The notes under the pieces: generated by a model | The model's input: the letters and a program-made list of their open reading frames with translations, nothing else | Database searches by the model: none | Told to the model about the DNA's origin: nothing | Shown: piece after piece, positions 36,070-44,642 of the stretch | Layout of the letters: the number at the start of each line of letters is the position of its first letter | How positions within the stretch are numbered: the first letter of the stretch is position 1 | From: Syntrophales bacterium | GTDB lineage: Bacteria > Desulfobacterota > Syntrophia > Syntrophales > UBA2210 | Direction of reading: 5' to 3' | Length of the DNA stretch: 52,959 nt | Assembly: GCA_023228425.1 (NCBI GenBank) | Contig: JALOBE010000020.1 | Coordinates: 1 to 52,959 of the forward strand | Made by a program: the position numbers and the translations under genes

Positions 36070-36385
36070 ATTTTCATATAATATAGTGATGAAGACACTT
36101 CAAGTCAAGGGGAATGATTGCGCGGGGCAGGAATAATTTCGCCTGTGATTTCGGCGATTGATGTACTATGGCCACTCGCCCGACCGGAGGAGTACCTATC
36201 CCTTCTCCGCCGGTTACCGTCGGCAGAATGGTTACTCTGCTCTCGGATCTTTTACGAGTTCATGAAATATGAACATCCTGTGAAAAAGTGTGGATGAAGT
36301 CTTCGGCACGACTGGAGAAGTATCGGAAAAAGACGGCGGATGTGGTGACATCGGGGTGCGGCCGGTGGTCTTCAACAGGGGCGTC
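36070..36385. other. intergenic region downstream of the HD-GYP gene
   Basis: About 315 bases with no credible gene. A GC-rich imperfect hairpin can form around 36183-36220 (ACCGGAGGAG with CTTCTCCGCCGGT), which may act as a 3' structure for the minus-strand HD-GYP transcript. I compared it by eye with the c-di-GMP (GEMM) riboswitch consensus and saw no match. Confidence 0.35.
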
Positions 36386-38719
36386 TCATGCGGTCATGCC
36401 GGAGGATTCTTCCAGATCAATGAACTTGAACGCCCTCTCCTTGAAGAGTTTCAAACAGGCATTCACCACTCTTGAGTCATAGGTGACCCCTTGTTTGTTT
36501 TGTATTTCTTCCAATGCGACGTCCGTCCCCAGGGCCGCCCGATAGGGCCGATGGCTTGCCATGGCTTCAACCGTATCCGCCACAGCTATTATTCTTGCTT
36601 CCAGCAATATCTCGTTGCCGGAGATGCCCTGGGGATATCCCGAGCCGTCCATTCGTTCATGGTGCTGGTAGACCATGTCGACAATAGCGGGAATGAAGTC
36701 TACTCGCTTCAATATGTTCCAGGCGACTTCCGGATGTGATTTCATCATCGCGAATTCAACCTGGTTCAATTTTCCCGGTTTAGTCAATATTTCAGAAGGT
36801 ATATATATTTTCCCCAAGTCGTGGATCAGGCTTGCCATGCGGATCTGGTCGATTTTTTCTTCCGGCAGATCCAATTCCTCCGCTATGGCGGTGGCAAGTT
36901 GCGCGACCCGCCTCTGGTGTCCCGCCGTATAGGGGTCCCTGGATTCCACAATGATTGAAATGGCATCGATGGTGCTGCTCATTGCCGACTGCAGCTTGAG
37001 TATATTACTTTCCAACTGGGTTTCCGTTTTCTTGATTTCCGTCAAGTTTTTAAAAGTTCCCACCACGCCGACGAACTGGCCGTCGGAATCAAAATTCGGA
37101 GCGCAACTGATGCTGACATATCGATCTGTACCATCCTTGTGAGGTATGATGGCCGTTTCCTCCTTTATGGTCTGCTTAAGATCCCTGACCCTCTTAAAGG
37201 CTCTGATTGTCCTGACAGCATCTTCTTTTCTCGCAATATCTATGAAATATTTCCCCAACAGCTCCTCGGGGCGGTATCCGAGAACAGGTTCAATCGCCGG
37301 GTTGATATAGGTAAACTCGCCTTTGATGCCGAGAGTATAGATGATGTCCGGCGCATTTTCGCTGAGGGAGCGGAAGCGTTCCTCGCTTTCCTTTATCTTC
37401 TGATGCCACATGGCATTGCTGATGCCGATACCGATCTGCGGGGCGATTCCCATGAGCAGGCTCATATCTATCTGGCTGAGCGGTCTTTTCGACTGGATAT
37501 TGTCGGCGGCAAGGATTCCCATAGATTCTCCCTGATATATTATGGGAACGCAAATGAAGGACCTGCTTCCCATGGTATGGAGGAAGTCACGGCTTCTGGG
37601 CGACAGGTCGTTCTCAATGTCCTCGATATCGTTGATCAGAACGGGTTGCTGTTTTTTGAAAGCTTCCACGAACGAACCCTTTGAGTGGGGATTATCCAAA
37701 CGGAACTTAATGTTCCTGAGGTAGTCATCATCTTTCGGGTTGTACCCGGTGCTCGTCGCGTAGATGAGGCAGTTCTCTTTCTTGTTGACGAGCATAATGA
37801 TGCCCCGGTCGAAATCCAACCTTTTGATCAGTGTATCCAGGATACGCTTCGGGAGTACATCGACTTCATGGAGCATGGAGGCGGTCTTGCCGATTTCCTC
37901 GACCAGCAAGGCCTCATTATATCGCTTGTTGATCTGGTTGAGGAGATTTTCGGCGGCCTCCCCCTGGTTCTTGATGTTCAAAAGCAGGTTCTTTTTTTCA
38001 AGATGCTCGACATAGAGCGCGAGACCCATCGTACCGAACATAAAGGATAAAAAAAGGGCGATCCAGGGGCCTGTTTCCATGAAGCCGAACAGGGCGGCGG
38101 AGGCTGCGAGGGCGAGGACGAGAAAATAGTTCCGGGCTCGTTTCCAGACGAGGGTCGGGGATGGTTCCCAGGAGATGATGTAGAGGCAGCAATCCCCCCC
38201 CTTGTGTATGCAGACGGGATGTTCTATGGTTGCGAATTTCTGGGTGGAAAGTTTTGCCAGCGCCTCCAGCCCGCCAAGCCGGTTCGAGCACTGGTAGGGT
38301 TTTTCGATCACTCCCGGCCGGACAAAGGCTTTTGCCTCGATTTTATTTTTCCCGATGACCCTGGTTTCCAGGACGGTGCCCCGGCTGAGGCGTGAATTGA
38401 TTTTCTCCAGGACAGCGTAAGCCGTTGCCGGGTTTATGAATCCAAGGATGTATTTCCCCAAAGCTCCCGAGGCCTGGGAAGTCACGGAAAACCGTCCCAC
38501 CTTTCTCGCTATGTCCGGGTCCTGGGCCGTTCTCGCAAGTATTTCATGAAAACGATCAACCTGCTTCTGGGTCAACCAGTGCCCTTCGTCATCCAGTTGG
38601 TACTTCTCAATGCCCGCGTATTTCAGAAGCGGTTCGACATCGACATCGGGGAGGTGCTCGTTCAGGTACTCAACGTAACTCTTGGTGATACGGCTGTTAT
38701 AGAGCGGAATGTCTTCCAT
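36386..38719 (-). CDS. membrane sensor HD-GYP protein (V4R-like, 2 TM, GAF, PAS, HD-GYP)
   Basis: 777 residues. Likely a cyclic-di-GMP phosphodiesterase. Order: N-terminal sensory domain (1-190) ending in a V4R-like HPVCIHKGGDCCLYIISW with Cys170, Cys177 and Cys178, which may bind a metal or ligand; two helices (about 197-213 and 218-237); coiled segment; GAF (about 268-440); PAS (about 445-565); HD-GYP (from about 590) with His601, His633-Asp634 (IHDLGK), His686-His687-Glu and the GYP tripeptide in DGSGYPQG. All catalytic residues are present. The start ATG overlaps the stop of the PilZ gene (TAATG), so the two are translationally coupled. Confidence 0.9.
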   Translation of the reverse strand: MEDIPLYNSRITKSYVEYLNEHLPDVDVEPLLKYAGIEKYQLDDEGHWLTQKQVDRFHEILARTAQDPDIARKVGRFSVTSQASGALGKYILGFINPATAYAVLEKINSRLSRGTVLETRVIGKNKIEAKAFVRPGVIEKPYQCSNRLGGLEALAKLSTQKFATIEHPVCIHKGGDCCLYIISWEPSPTLVWKRARNYFLVLALAASAALFGFMETGPWIALFLSFMFGTMGLALYVEHLEKKNLLLNIKNQGEAAENLLNQINKRYNEALLVEEIGKTASMLHEVDVLPKRILDTLIKRLDFDRGIIMLVNKKENCLIYATSTGYNPKDDDYLRNIKFRLDNPHSKGSFVEAFKKQQPVLINDIEDIENDLSPRSRDFLHTMGSRSFICVPIIYQGESMGILAADNIQSKRPLSQIDMSLLMGIAPQIGIGISNAMWHQKIKESEERFRSLSENAPDIIYTLGIKGEFTYINPAIEPVLGYRPEELLGKYFIDIARKEDAVRTIRAFKRVRDLKQTIKEETAIIPHKDGTDRYVSISCAPNFDSDGQFVGVVGTFKNLTEIKKTETQLESNILKLQSAMSSTIDAISIIVESRDPYTAGHQRRVAQLATAIAEELDLPEEKIDQIRMASLIHDLGKIYIPSEILTKPGKLNQVEFAMMKSHPEVAWNILKRVDFIPAIVDMVYQHHERMDGSGYPQGISGNEILLEARIIAVADTVEAMASHRPYRAALGTDVALEEIQNKQGVTYDSRVVNACLKLFKERAFKFIDLEESSGMTA

Positions 38720-40812
38720 TATCGTTTCAGGTATCGTTTGACGAGGAGTCGAAGTATGAATCTGAGCCTCAGCTTTGCATTCTCCATCATGTAGTCACTG
38801 TATTCCTGAGAGTAATGGCCATCTAGTATCCAGAGGTTGTAGCGTTTTTCCTCCGGTATGCCTTTCTTCTCAAGGTAAGAGAATGGGTAAATTAAAAGCG
38901 GTATTTTGTCAAGGTTATAACAGCCGGAAAGTTCTGCCACAGCCGTGGAGAGTGTCTCCCAGGGCAGTCCCTCCGTGTCGGCAACCAGGATCTTCATCCC
39001 GTTGAGGAAATCCGACAGGCTGAGACCCATATCGGACCGGTTCACCACGATTACCGCTTTTAGAATCCCGTTATCTTTTAATGAAAAGCTCTCGCAGCTT
39101 CTGAAAAATCCATGGCGGGCGTACATCTGTGACAGAGAGTCTCTTTCCTCTTCATCTTCTCTCAAGTGGAGAATATCCAGCAGAAGGCCGTTAGAAGAGT
39201 TGCGGTAAAAACGCTGTATCTCGTCAATGTCTGTTTCCGAACAGGCTCCAAGCGACCATCCGGGGGGAAATGAACAGCCGGGTTTCGACTTCCGGTAATT
39301 GAGGTAGGAAAAAAGATCAAGGGAGCAGGCGCGGGGATTGTTGAAGTGCCTCGCGAAACCGCCGAAAAAATGATCGGGAAAACGGTTTTCCGGGCGGAAG
39401 TAGAACATCATATAATCCATGCCGACCGATGGCAGCCGATAGAGACCGTTAAAATAGTGCATAATCTGTTTTAAAACCTTAAGCCCCGTCCTTTTATTGC
39501 CCAGCTTTCTCGCGGCGAGATGGTGAACCATCCAGGTTTTCCTGTAAGAGCGCACCATGGAGGTATGTCCGTAGATATTTCCATTTCTCTGGTAGGTCAG
39601 CTGGGCCAGTATGTCCGGGTTGTCCCGGTAAAGTCTGCGATAGGTTTCTTTCAAGGGATCGCGGTGGGCCTGGAGCAGTTCGTATTTTTCGGGATATATG
39701 AACCCGCTTTCAAAGAGAAATTCCCAGAGCTGATCGGAATCGACTTCATCGGCCACATGGGTGCCGGGGTCGATACAACCGATGACGATATGACACAGGC
39801 GGTTGTAATTGGTAACGTCCATGTCCAGGAAAGCAAAACCGTACCGAATCATGTTTTTCTTGTCTTCACGGCGATACAGAATCTGTGCCGTACACATGAT
39901 CTTTAAAGCGCCGGCAAAATTAATGGACATGTCGGGGATAATGAGTCCCGCCATGAGGACGTCTTCATCGCCGGTAAGACGCACGGAAAATCCCGAGGTT
40001 GAAAGGTCGTGGATGTCAATCTGAACTTTTTTGTCAATCGTTGGATGGTCGAAGGCGATATTCGGTATGGGCGTGATCTTCACACGGGGACTCCGCCACT
40101 TCTTTTTTGGAAAACGGTTCATCTTGTCTTCCCGGGGGGCAAAAACGATGCACCGTGCCTCGTGATCCGCTGTCTGACGGATACAGCGGCACGATGACGA
40201 ATAGACTATGTGTCCGTTGCGGTAGAGGATGACCGTCGAGGGGTTATTGGGATTAAACCAGCGGAATGAGCCCGGTGATTCGGGAGTGACATTGACTGAG
40301 AACGCCGCATTGCTGAAGTCCGTCAGATGACCGCGAGCCCTGAAACCCTGCTGCACCACTTCGGCGGCAACGGCCCGCAGGCAGAGATATCGCCTGGCAC
40401 GACGTTTACCCAGTATGTATCCATTCTCGGGAATTTTGAGGGTGAAGTACTCATCGAAAACATCTTCGAGTTGTACCGGTACGAGAATCAGTCTGTGCCC
40501 GTCGGAGAAGACAACACTCAAAATACGTGCCTTCTCTCTGAAGGCGGTGTTTTTTCCGGTCCACCGACAGGCCATCACGCCATCGCTGCACGGGGCGGGG
40601 TTGGCTTCAAGCAGAAGATCGTCCTTGTGATCGGGGTGACGAACGTGGACGTATACGGTGGTCCTCATAAAGTGGTGACTGTTCCACAGGTTGATCAGCC
40701 TGTTTCCCTTGATAGTATTCTTCGGGTCCGGATTGCTGAAAAGATCCTGGCGTCGGAAGTAGAATGGTTTCTCTACAGGATCGGGGATCGGGACCTCTCT
40801 ATCGCTTTCCAC
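38719..40812 (-). CDS. PilZ-domain protein with C-terminal acyltransferase-like region
   Basis: 697 residues from a GTG at 40812 (AAGGG nine bases upstream). Two PilZ-like modules are seen: a divergent one with RRARR (137-141) and TDFSNAAFSV, and a more canonical one with RSPR (240-243) and DLSTSGFSVRL (269-279), matching RxxxR and D/NxSxxG of c-di-GMP binding. The second arginine spacing is slightly off consensus. The C-terminal ~350 residues include a GNAT/FemAB-like region (YQRNGNIYGHTSMVRSY, then WSLGACSETDIDEIQRFY). It could be an effector whose transferase is switched by c-di-GMP made or removed by the coupled HD-GYP partner; that role is inference. Confidence 0.72.
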   Translation of the reverse strand: MESDREVPIPDPVEKPFYFRRQDLFSNPDPKNTIKGNRLINLWNSHHFMRTTVYVHVRHPDHKDDLLLEANPAPCSDGVMACRWTGKNTAFREKARILSVVFSDGHRLILVPVQLEDVFDEYFTLKIPENGYILGKRRARRYLCLRAVAAEVVQQGFRARGHLTDFSNAAFSVNVTPESPGSFRWFNPNNPSTVILYRNGHIVYSSSCRCIRQTADHEARCIVFAPREDKMNRFPKKKWRSPRVKITPIPNIAFDHPTIDKKVQIDIHDLSTSGFSVRLTGDEDVLMAGLIIPDMSINFAGALKIMCTAQILYRREDKKNMIRYGFAFLDMDVTNYNRLCHIVIGCIDPGTHVADEVDSDQLWEFLFESGFIYPEKYELLQAHRDPLKETYRRLYRDNPDILAQLTYQRNGNIYGHTSMVRSYRKTWMVHHLAARKLGNKRTGLKVLKQIMHYFNGLYRLPSVGMDYMMFYFRPENRFPDHFFGGFARHFNNPRACSLDLFSYLNYRKSKPGCSFPPGWSLGACSETDIDEIQRFYRNSSNGLLLDILHLREDEEERDSLSQMYARHGFFRSCESFSLKDNGILKAVIVVNRSDMGLSLSDFLNGMKILVADTEGLPWETLSTAVAELSGCYNLDKIPLLIYPFSYLEKKGIPEEKRYNLWILDGHYSQEYSDYMMENAKLRLRFILRLLVKRYLKR

Positions 40813-40837
40813 TGTATGCGCCCTTTACAGGTCAACT

Positions 40838-41033
40838 TTGACGGCTTCGTAAAAACTTACCGGAGGCATGCCTCCGGCACTATAGCCGGATGCTTGATTG
40901 CGCTCTCTCCTTCGTCACTGTGGCGTACCGCAAAGCACGCCTCATTCCTCAGGATGTGAGCGCTGTGCCTCAAGGAGCTTTTTACAACGCCGTACCCAAT
41001 CAGACGTTTTTCCACTTTTTACGGGACCATCAA
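40838..41033 (+). mobile_element. MITE-like element, copy B (~196 bp)
   Basis: Ends are TTGACGGCTTCGTAAAAACTT (left) and, on the minus strand from 41033, TTGATGGTCCCGTAAAAAGT, an imperfect terminal inverted repeat TTGAYGGYYYCGTAAAAA. The left half shares with copy A the palindrome CCGGAGGCATGCCTCCGG, a GGATGC-TTGATTGCG stretch and GCCTCATTCCTCAGGATG. It is inverted relative to copy A and begins 26 bases upstream of the PilZ gene start, so any promoter of that gene lies inside or across the element. Confidence 0.78.
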
Positions 41034-41092
41034 TTTTGAGGTTGTCCTTTCGATGAAGTAAAGCCAAATGAATTTTTGTTCCATCGGACACT

Positions 41093-42295
41093 TCAAGTGT
41101 CTGTCCCGGAATCATCCTCACTGCGAAAGAAGGGCATCCGGCATTGCATGCCGAACCCGCGTTTCCAGTTTTCTACTGGTATAACTTCCTCACCCAGGGC
41201 GGTCTTTATGTGATAGGGTGACAATAAGTCCAGCAGGCCGCCATGTCCGAACCTGAGCATAGGTTGTGCCGGGTCTCCTTCCATGAGATAATCCCCGAAT
41301 GCCCCTTCGTGTGCCGTAAGGTTTTCTCCCGCGGCAGCAGAGACAACGAGGGCGGCCCGTGTCAGCAGAGACGTTTCGCCCACGTGACAACCGACAATAA
41401 TGGGCCATCCCAGCTTTTTTATCTCTTCGATCATCCTCAGGGATCGAATAAGACCACCCAGCCGGGACACCTTGATGTTCGCGATGAATTGACCGGGCAC
41501 GCCTCTGAAGAGGTCGAGATCCTGAAGGGTACACAGACTCTCATCCAGGATGACGGGAAGACCCGTTGACATGCTGTACCTGCTGATGTCTTCTATATGT
41601 CGTACTCCCACGGGTTCTTCCACGGCGAACAAACGATGAATTCCCAGCTCCCGCGTAGAGGCCAGGGCACCGTCAAGGCGGTCGGTCCACACATTATTGG
41701 CATCGAGGCGAATACGAAGGGGCTGCAGGTGGTGTTGCTCCGACAGCGCCTCGACTATATTCAGTTTTTCCAGGTCGTCTTTTACATTTCCGCTCAACTT
41801 GATTTTAAAATCTGTAAATCCCTGGATCAGGTATTGTTCAGCCAGTTTGGTAAATTCCCGGGGTGGGTCGTTTCCGAGGACTGCCGTGTAACTGCCGCAA
41901 CGGGACTGTTCATGCACCCCCAGCAATTTTTCAACGGAACAGGCCGACTCCCGCGCAAGGAGGTCGAGAAGAGCCATTTCGACGGCACACCATGCCGAAG
42001 GATAACGGTCGATGACGGTTGTATTGCTGAGTATCCAGTGCTTCAGCTCGTCCAGTGTCGCGAATGCTGACAGGCTTCCCGCAAAAGAATCGTTGATCCA
42101 CAAGAGGCTGGAATCGAGGTTCTCACCGGTCACGTAGATTCTGGGACACCCTTCTCCATATCCCGTATGTTCGAGCCGTGTCGCCCGAACCCAGATGCTT
42201 TCACCTTTGTTTCTGGTCGCGGCACTGTGACGTACGGTATTCTTCAGGGCAAGATGAAGCCGCCTCGCAGTGATGTGCAGGGATTCTTGCGTCAC
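41093..42295 (-). CDS. enolase-superfamily enzyme (muconate lactonizing/dipeptide epimerase-like)
   Basis: 400 residues from a GTG at 42295. Typical MLE-subgroup layout: N-terminal capping domain, then a barrel with Lys164-x-Lys166 (DFKIKL), metal ligands Asp198 (RLDAN), Glu226/Glu227 (VEEPV) and Asp251 (LDESL), and Lys275 (NIKVSRLGG) opposite. This residue set fits epimerases and o-succinylbenzoate synthases. Dipeptide epimerase is plausible given the nearby wall genes, but substrate cannot be read from sequence. The C-terminus GCHVGETSL differs from the usual GCM.E motif. It is the last gene before the tRNA fragment and appears to be core chromosome. Confidence 0.83.
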   Translation of the reverse strand: MTQESLHITARRLHLALKNTVRHSAATRNKGESIWVRATRLEHTGYGEGCPRIYVTGENLDSSLLWINDSFAGSLSAFATLDELKHWILSNTTVIDRYPSAWCAVEMALLDLLARESACSVEKLLGVHEQSRCGSYTAVLGNDPPREFTKLAEQYLIQGFTDFKIKLSGNVKDDLEKLNIVEALSEQHHLQPLRIRLDANNVWTDRLDGALASTRELGIHRLFAVEEPVGVRHIEDISRYSMSTGLPVILDESLCTLQDLDLFRGVPGQFIANIKVSRLGGLIRSLRMIEEIKKLGWPIIVGCHVGETSLLTRAALVVSAAAGENLTAHEGAFGDYLMEGDPAQPMLRFGHGGLLDLLSPYHIKTALGEEVIPVENWKRGFGMQCRMPFFRSEDDSGTDT

Positions 42296-42426
42296 ACCAT
42301 CAGATCCTCACTATATTCGAACAATGATTGCTATGGTGCGAACTATAGGGATAGAAACGTGTAATGTCAATACATATCGCATATGTTTGGGGGCAAATCA
42401 TCAATAAGGACTTGACCCGGAACATG

Positions 42427-42470
42427 AAACAGAAAACAGGGGGCAGGAAAAGACGTTCCAGCCCCCTGTT
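42427..42470 (-). terminator. intrinsic terminator of the ancestral tRNA-Glu gene
   Basis: On the minus strand AACAGGGGGC (42470-42461) pairs with GCCCCCTGTT (42444-42435), followed by TTCTGTTT. It lies 13 bases downstream of the tRNA fragment 3' end and is probably the native terminator of the tRNA transcript, which marks the chromosomal side of the junction. Confidence 0.75.
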
Positions 42471-42482
42471 CGTGTTTACTGA

Positions 42483-42526
42483 CGTCCCCGCGGGGAATCG
42501 AACCCCGGTTTCCGGCGTGAGAGGGC
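42483..42526 (-). pseudogene. 3' fragment of a tRNA-Glu gene (likely island attachment site)
   Basis: Read on the minus strand, CCTCTCACGCCGG is the anticodon loop (anticodon CTC) with its 3' stem. It is followed by AAACC, the T-arm CGGGGTTCGATTCCCCG and the acceptor strand GGGGACG. This is the 3' half of tRNA-Glu. The 5' side is absent: upstream bases TTTCGC do not make the expected CCGGC stem strand, and no D-arm is found. Integrases that target tRNA genes recreate exactly such a 3' half at one end of the inserted DNA. The bases after the discriminator are TCA rather than CCA. Confidence 0.8.
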
Positions 42527-42601
42527 GAAACCAAGCGTACTCCACCTGATTTTATTGACTTTTTTGACCACCAAAAGCCGTTTAAGGGCCTTAAAAGCCG
42601 C

Positions 42602-43144
42602 CTACTCCGCCTTCTTTTTCGCAGCCCGTGCAGCGGCCAGTTTCTCCGGCAGCCCCCTGTCGATGGCCATCTGGCGACGAGCGGCGGCATAACTGGGCGC
42701 AACCAGGTTGACATCCTTGGGAATCTTGAATTTCCGCTTGTACTGGCCCGGTTTCATGTCATGCTCAACGGCCAGGTGCTTCTTGAGGGTCTTCAATCCC
42801 GTCCTCCCGCAGATCATGCAGCCGATGGTGTCCTCCTGGAAAGCCTCTTCAAAGGAAAGCACCGGTTCGTCAGATATGACAGGCGCTGCAGGTTCAACGA
42901 CAGGCATTGTTTGAACGGCCTCTTCCGTGGCAGGCTCCATAGCCTGCTCACTGTCCTTCTTTGGTTTTCTTCCCCGCTTTTTCGGTGGCGCTTCGGGTTC
43001 CTCCACGACATCGTCTCTTTCCAGGGCCTGAAGGGTCGCATAGACCATCATGATTTCCTGCAGCAGTTCCTCCGGCGAAAGTTCCGTCGTGGAAGCGTGG
43101 GCGACAACAATGTCCGTGGTCAATTCCAGCAGATTTGTGGCCAT
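42602..43144 (-). CDS. MucR/Ros-family zinc-finger transcriptional regulator
   Basis: 180 residues. The C-terminal half is the Ros/MucR zinc finger: Cys109-x2-Cys112, His123-x4-His128, followed by the family text EHDMKPGQYKRKFKIPKDVNLVAPSYAAARR. The N-terminal ~45 residues resemble the oligomerisation part of MucR. The linker holds an AT-hook-like KKRGRKPKK (55-63), which is not standard for rhizobial MucR. It could act as a nucleoid-type silencer of AT-rich acquired genes. It has its own promoter and is the first gene inside the predicted island. Confidence 0.9.
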   Translation of the reverse strand: MATNLLELTTDIVVAHASTTELSPEELLQEIMMVYATLQALERDDVVEEPEAPPKKRGRKPKKDSEQAMEPATEEAVQTMPVVEPAAPVISDEPVLSFEEAFQEDTIGCMICGRTGLKTLKKHLAVEHDMKPGQYKRKFKIPKDVNLVAPSYAAARRQMAIDRGLPEKLAAARAAKKKAE

Positions 43145-43201
43145 TGGCGTTATTTCTCCTTTACGTGATTGAATATAATAAAATTGGTGGGATAGGCCGA
43201 G

Positions 43202-43230
43202 ATAGTAGTCTTTTCCCCAGGCTAAAGCAA
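43202..43230 (-). promoter_or_regulatory. putative promoter of the MucR-like gene
   Basis: On the minus strand TTGCTT (43230-43225) and TACTAT (43207-43202) with a 17-base spacer. The AT-rich leader that follows (AATTTTATTATATTCAATC) could be an autoregulatory site, since MucR proteins bind AT-rich DNA with T-A steps. The 200-bp gap to the nuclease gene holds nothing else I recognise. Confidence 0.6.
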
Positions 43231-43347
43231 GGTAAATGTTATGAATTGCAATGAGCTGACAAGTGAAAAATTCAGACTCCTGCGTTTATGGAGTGAGTCG
43301 GCATCGATCAGAATGCGCCGGAATGCCCATTGATTTCGGATTGTGGT

Positions 43348-43926
43348 TCATTTTGCCTGTTTTCCCCGCCGCCAATCCCAGGGAGCGATGGGAAACTCAT
43401 CGGCCCACAATCCTGTTTCATTATCCCTGGCGTGCTCCTCCAACTCCTTCCAGTCGTCACAGATCAGCTCCCTGCAGAAATAATCATAGACCCATGCGAG
43501 CCCTTCCTGCACCACCCGCTCGTTCACGTTGACGCCATCAGAGGTAATGACCATGGCCACAGTCCGTTTGTAGCGGTCCGGCCCGAAGTCCCGGATCGTC
43601 ACGTCCTTCCCGTAAACCATGTCATGGACGAATCTGCCGGAAGTTTTACCATAGGGCTGATCTGTTTCAGGCGCGTCGATCCCATAGAGCCGTATTCTGA
43701 CCCGATCCTCTGGGCCGCCATGGAGCCGCACGACCGTGATGGAATCGCCATCGGCAACCCGTGTTACCGTACCGGTCCAGTAGAGATCATTTTCATTATC
43801 CGGCGAGACAAGAAATATAGAAAGTGCTGAAACGATAAAAACGACTATGAGAATATACCGGGCAGTCGATGGTTTGAAAAAGCGCCTTAAATAGCGATGC
43901 AACTTGACGAAATCGGTTTTTCTCAT
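43348..43926 (-). CDS. membrane-anchored staphylococcal-nuclease-like (thermonuclease) protein
   Basis: 192 residues. Basic N-terminus, one helix (about 24-41), then an SNase domain beginning WTGTVTRVADGDSITV. Catalytic residues match micrococcal nuclease in spacing: Arg79 and Glu87 (RLYGIDAPE) and Arg121 (DRYKRT). The short C-terminus ends WDWRRGK. Expected to be a Ca2+-dependent nuclease facing the periplasm or outside. It lies within the predicted island and may degrade incoming DNA or serve uptake of nucleotides. Confidence 0.88.
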   Translation of the reverse strand: MRKTDFVKLHRYLRRFFKPSTARYILIVVFIVSALSIFLVSPDNENDLYWTGTVTRVADGDSITVVRLHGGPEDRVRIRLYGIDAPETDQPYGKTSGRFVHDMVYGKDVTIRDFGPDRYKRTVAMVITSDGVNVNERVVQEGLAWVYDYFCRELICDDWKELEEHARDNETGLWADEFPIAPWDWRRGKQAK

Positions 43927-43945
43927 GTCGGATAGTCGGAGTCGG

Positions 43946-44197
43946 TTATTCGGTCACGGGGTCAAGTTTTTTCAAGATCGGATCATTGGCCGGCACGATG
44001 GTGGTAGTTCCAGTATCAACGTCATAGAGAAGAACGGCAAGTCCACTCTCAAGCCGGGATTTCACCTGGTTGAATTTCGCTTCCCAGGAAACCTCAATTT
44101 CGCCGTAGTCGGTCCCGTATCGGGAGATGAATTCCCCGATCACGCCCTCCAGGGCTTCAGGGCTGAGCCTGCTCACGGGTATTATATAAACGGTCAT
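43946..44197 (-). CDS. YheU-like (UPF0270) small protein
   Basis: 83 residues. Strongly resembles YheU along its length: IIPVSRLSPEALEGVIGEF, then RYGTDYGEIE, KFNQVKSRLESGLAVLLYD and a last strand TTTIVP. YheU proteins are small (about 72 residues), cytosolic and of unknown function. It sits 20 bases upstream of the SNase gene on the same strand. Confidence 0.75.
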   Translation of the reverse strand: MTVYIIPVSRLSPEALEGVIGEFISRYGTDYGEIEVSWEAKFNQVKSRLESGLAVLLYDVDTGTTTIVPANDPILKKLDPVTE

Positions 44198-44275
44198 GGG
44201 AGGACTCGATTTCGGATTCAGTGGTGTATGTCTTGCTGGGAAACATTGGCTTTTACGTATGCCGGAATATCTGAC

Positions 44276-44563
44276 TCAGCTCTCCTCTTCGCAGGAGATC
44301 AAATATGTCCCCAGTTTTTCAAACAGGCTGTCCAGTTCTCTCTGAAGCTTTCGGTTCTCACAATGATTCGCCGCTGCGGCAACATGCCCATGGATGTCTT
44401 CGATCTCATCAAGAGACCAACCGAACCGTACCCCCTTTTTCTCCACAACAGATAGGGCGACATACTCGGGATTACAGAATGTGTGGTCCCGAAGCAGATC
44501 ACGCTGACGAGGTGACAAATATACGGGAATTCTCTCTCCCCTTGGAATTATTGTGCGTTTCAT
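44276..44563 (-). CDS. hypothetical protein
   Basis: 95 residues, no family recognised. It begins MKRTIIPRGERIPVYLSPRQRDLL; the N-terminus with a SPRQRDLL helix and a C-terminal amphipathic helix (NRKLQRELDSLFEKLG) look like a small folded protein. Same strand and spacing as its neighbours, so likely real. Confidence 0.6.
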   Translation of the reverse strand: MKRTIIPRGERIPVYLSPRQRDLLRDHTFCNPEYVALSVVEKKGVRFGWSLDEIEDIHGHVAAAANHCENRKLQRELDSLFEKLGTYLISCEEES

Positions 44564-44642
44564 GGTTCCTCAGAAAAACGATCCTTCTTTCTTTGACGGC
44601 AACCGTTCCCTCATCCCCAGAATATCCCGGTCCGGTCGGAGG

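Noticed and set aside
36070..36385. c-di-GMP riboswitch near the HD-GYP gene
   Set aside because: It would lie downstream of the gene, and no GEMM consensus is seen; only a simple GC hairpin.
42483..42560. Intact tRNA-Glu gene
   Set aside because: Only the anticodon loop to 3' end is present; no D-arm or 5' acceptor strand is found within 60 bases.
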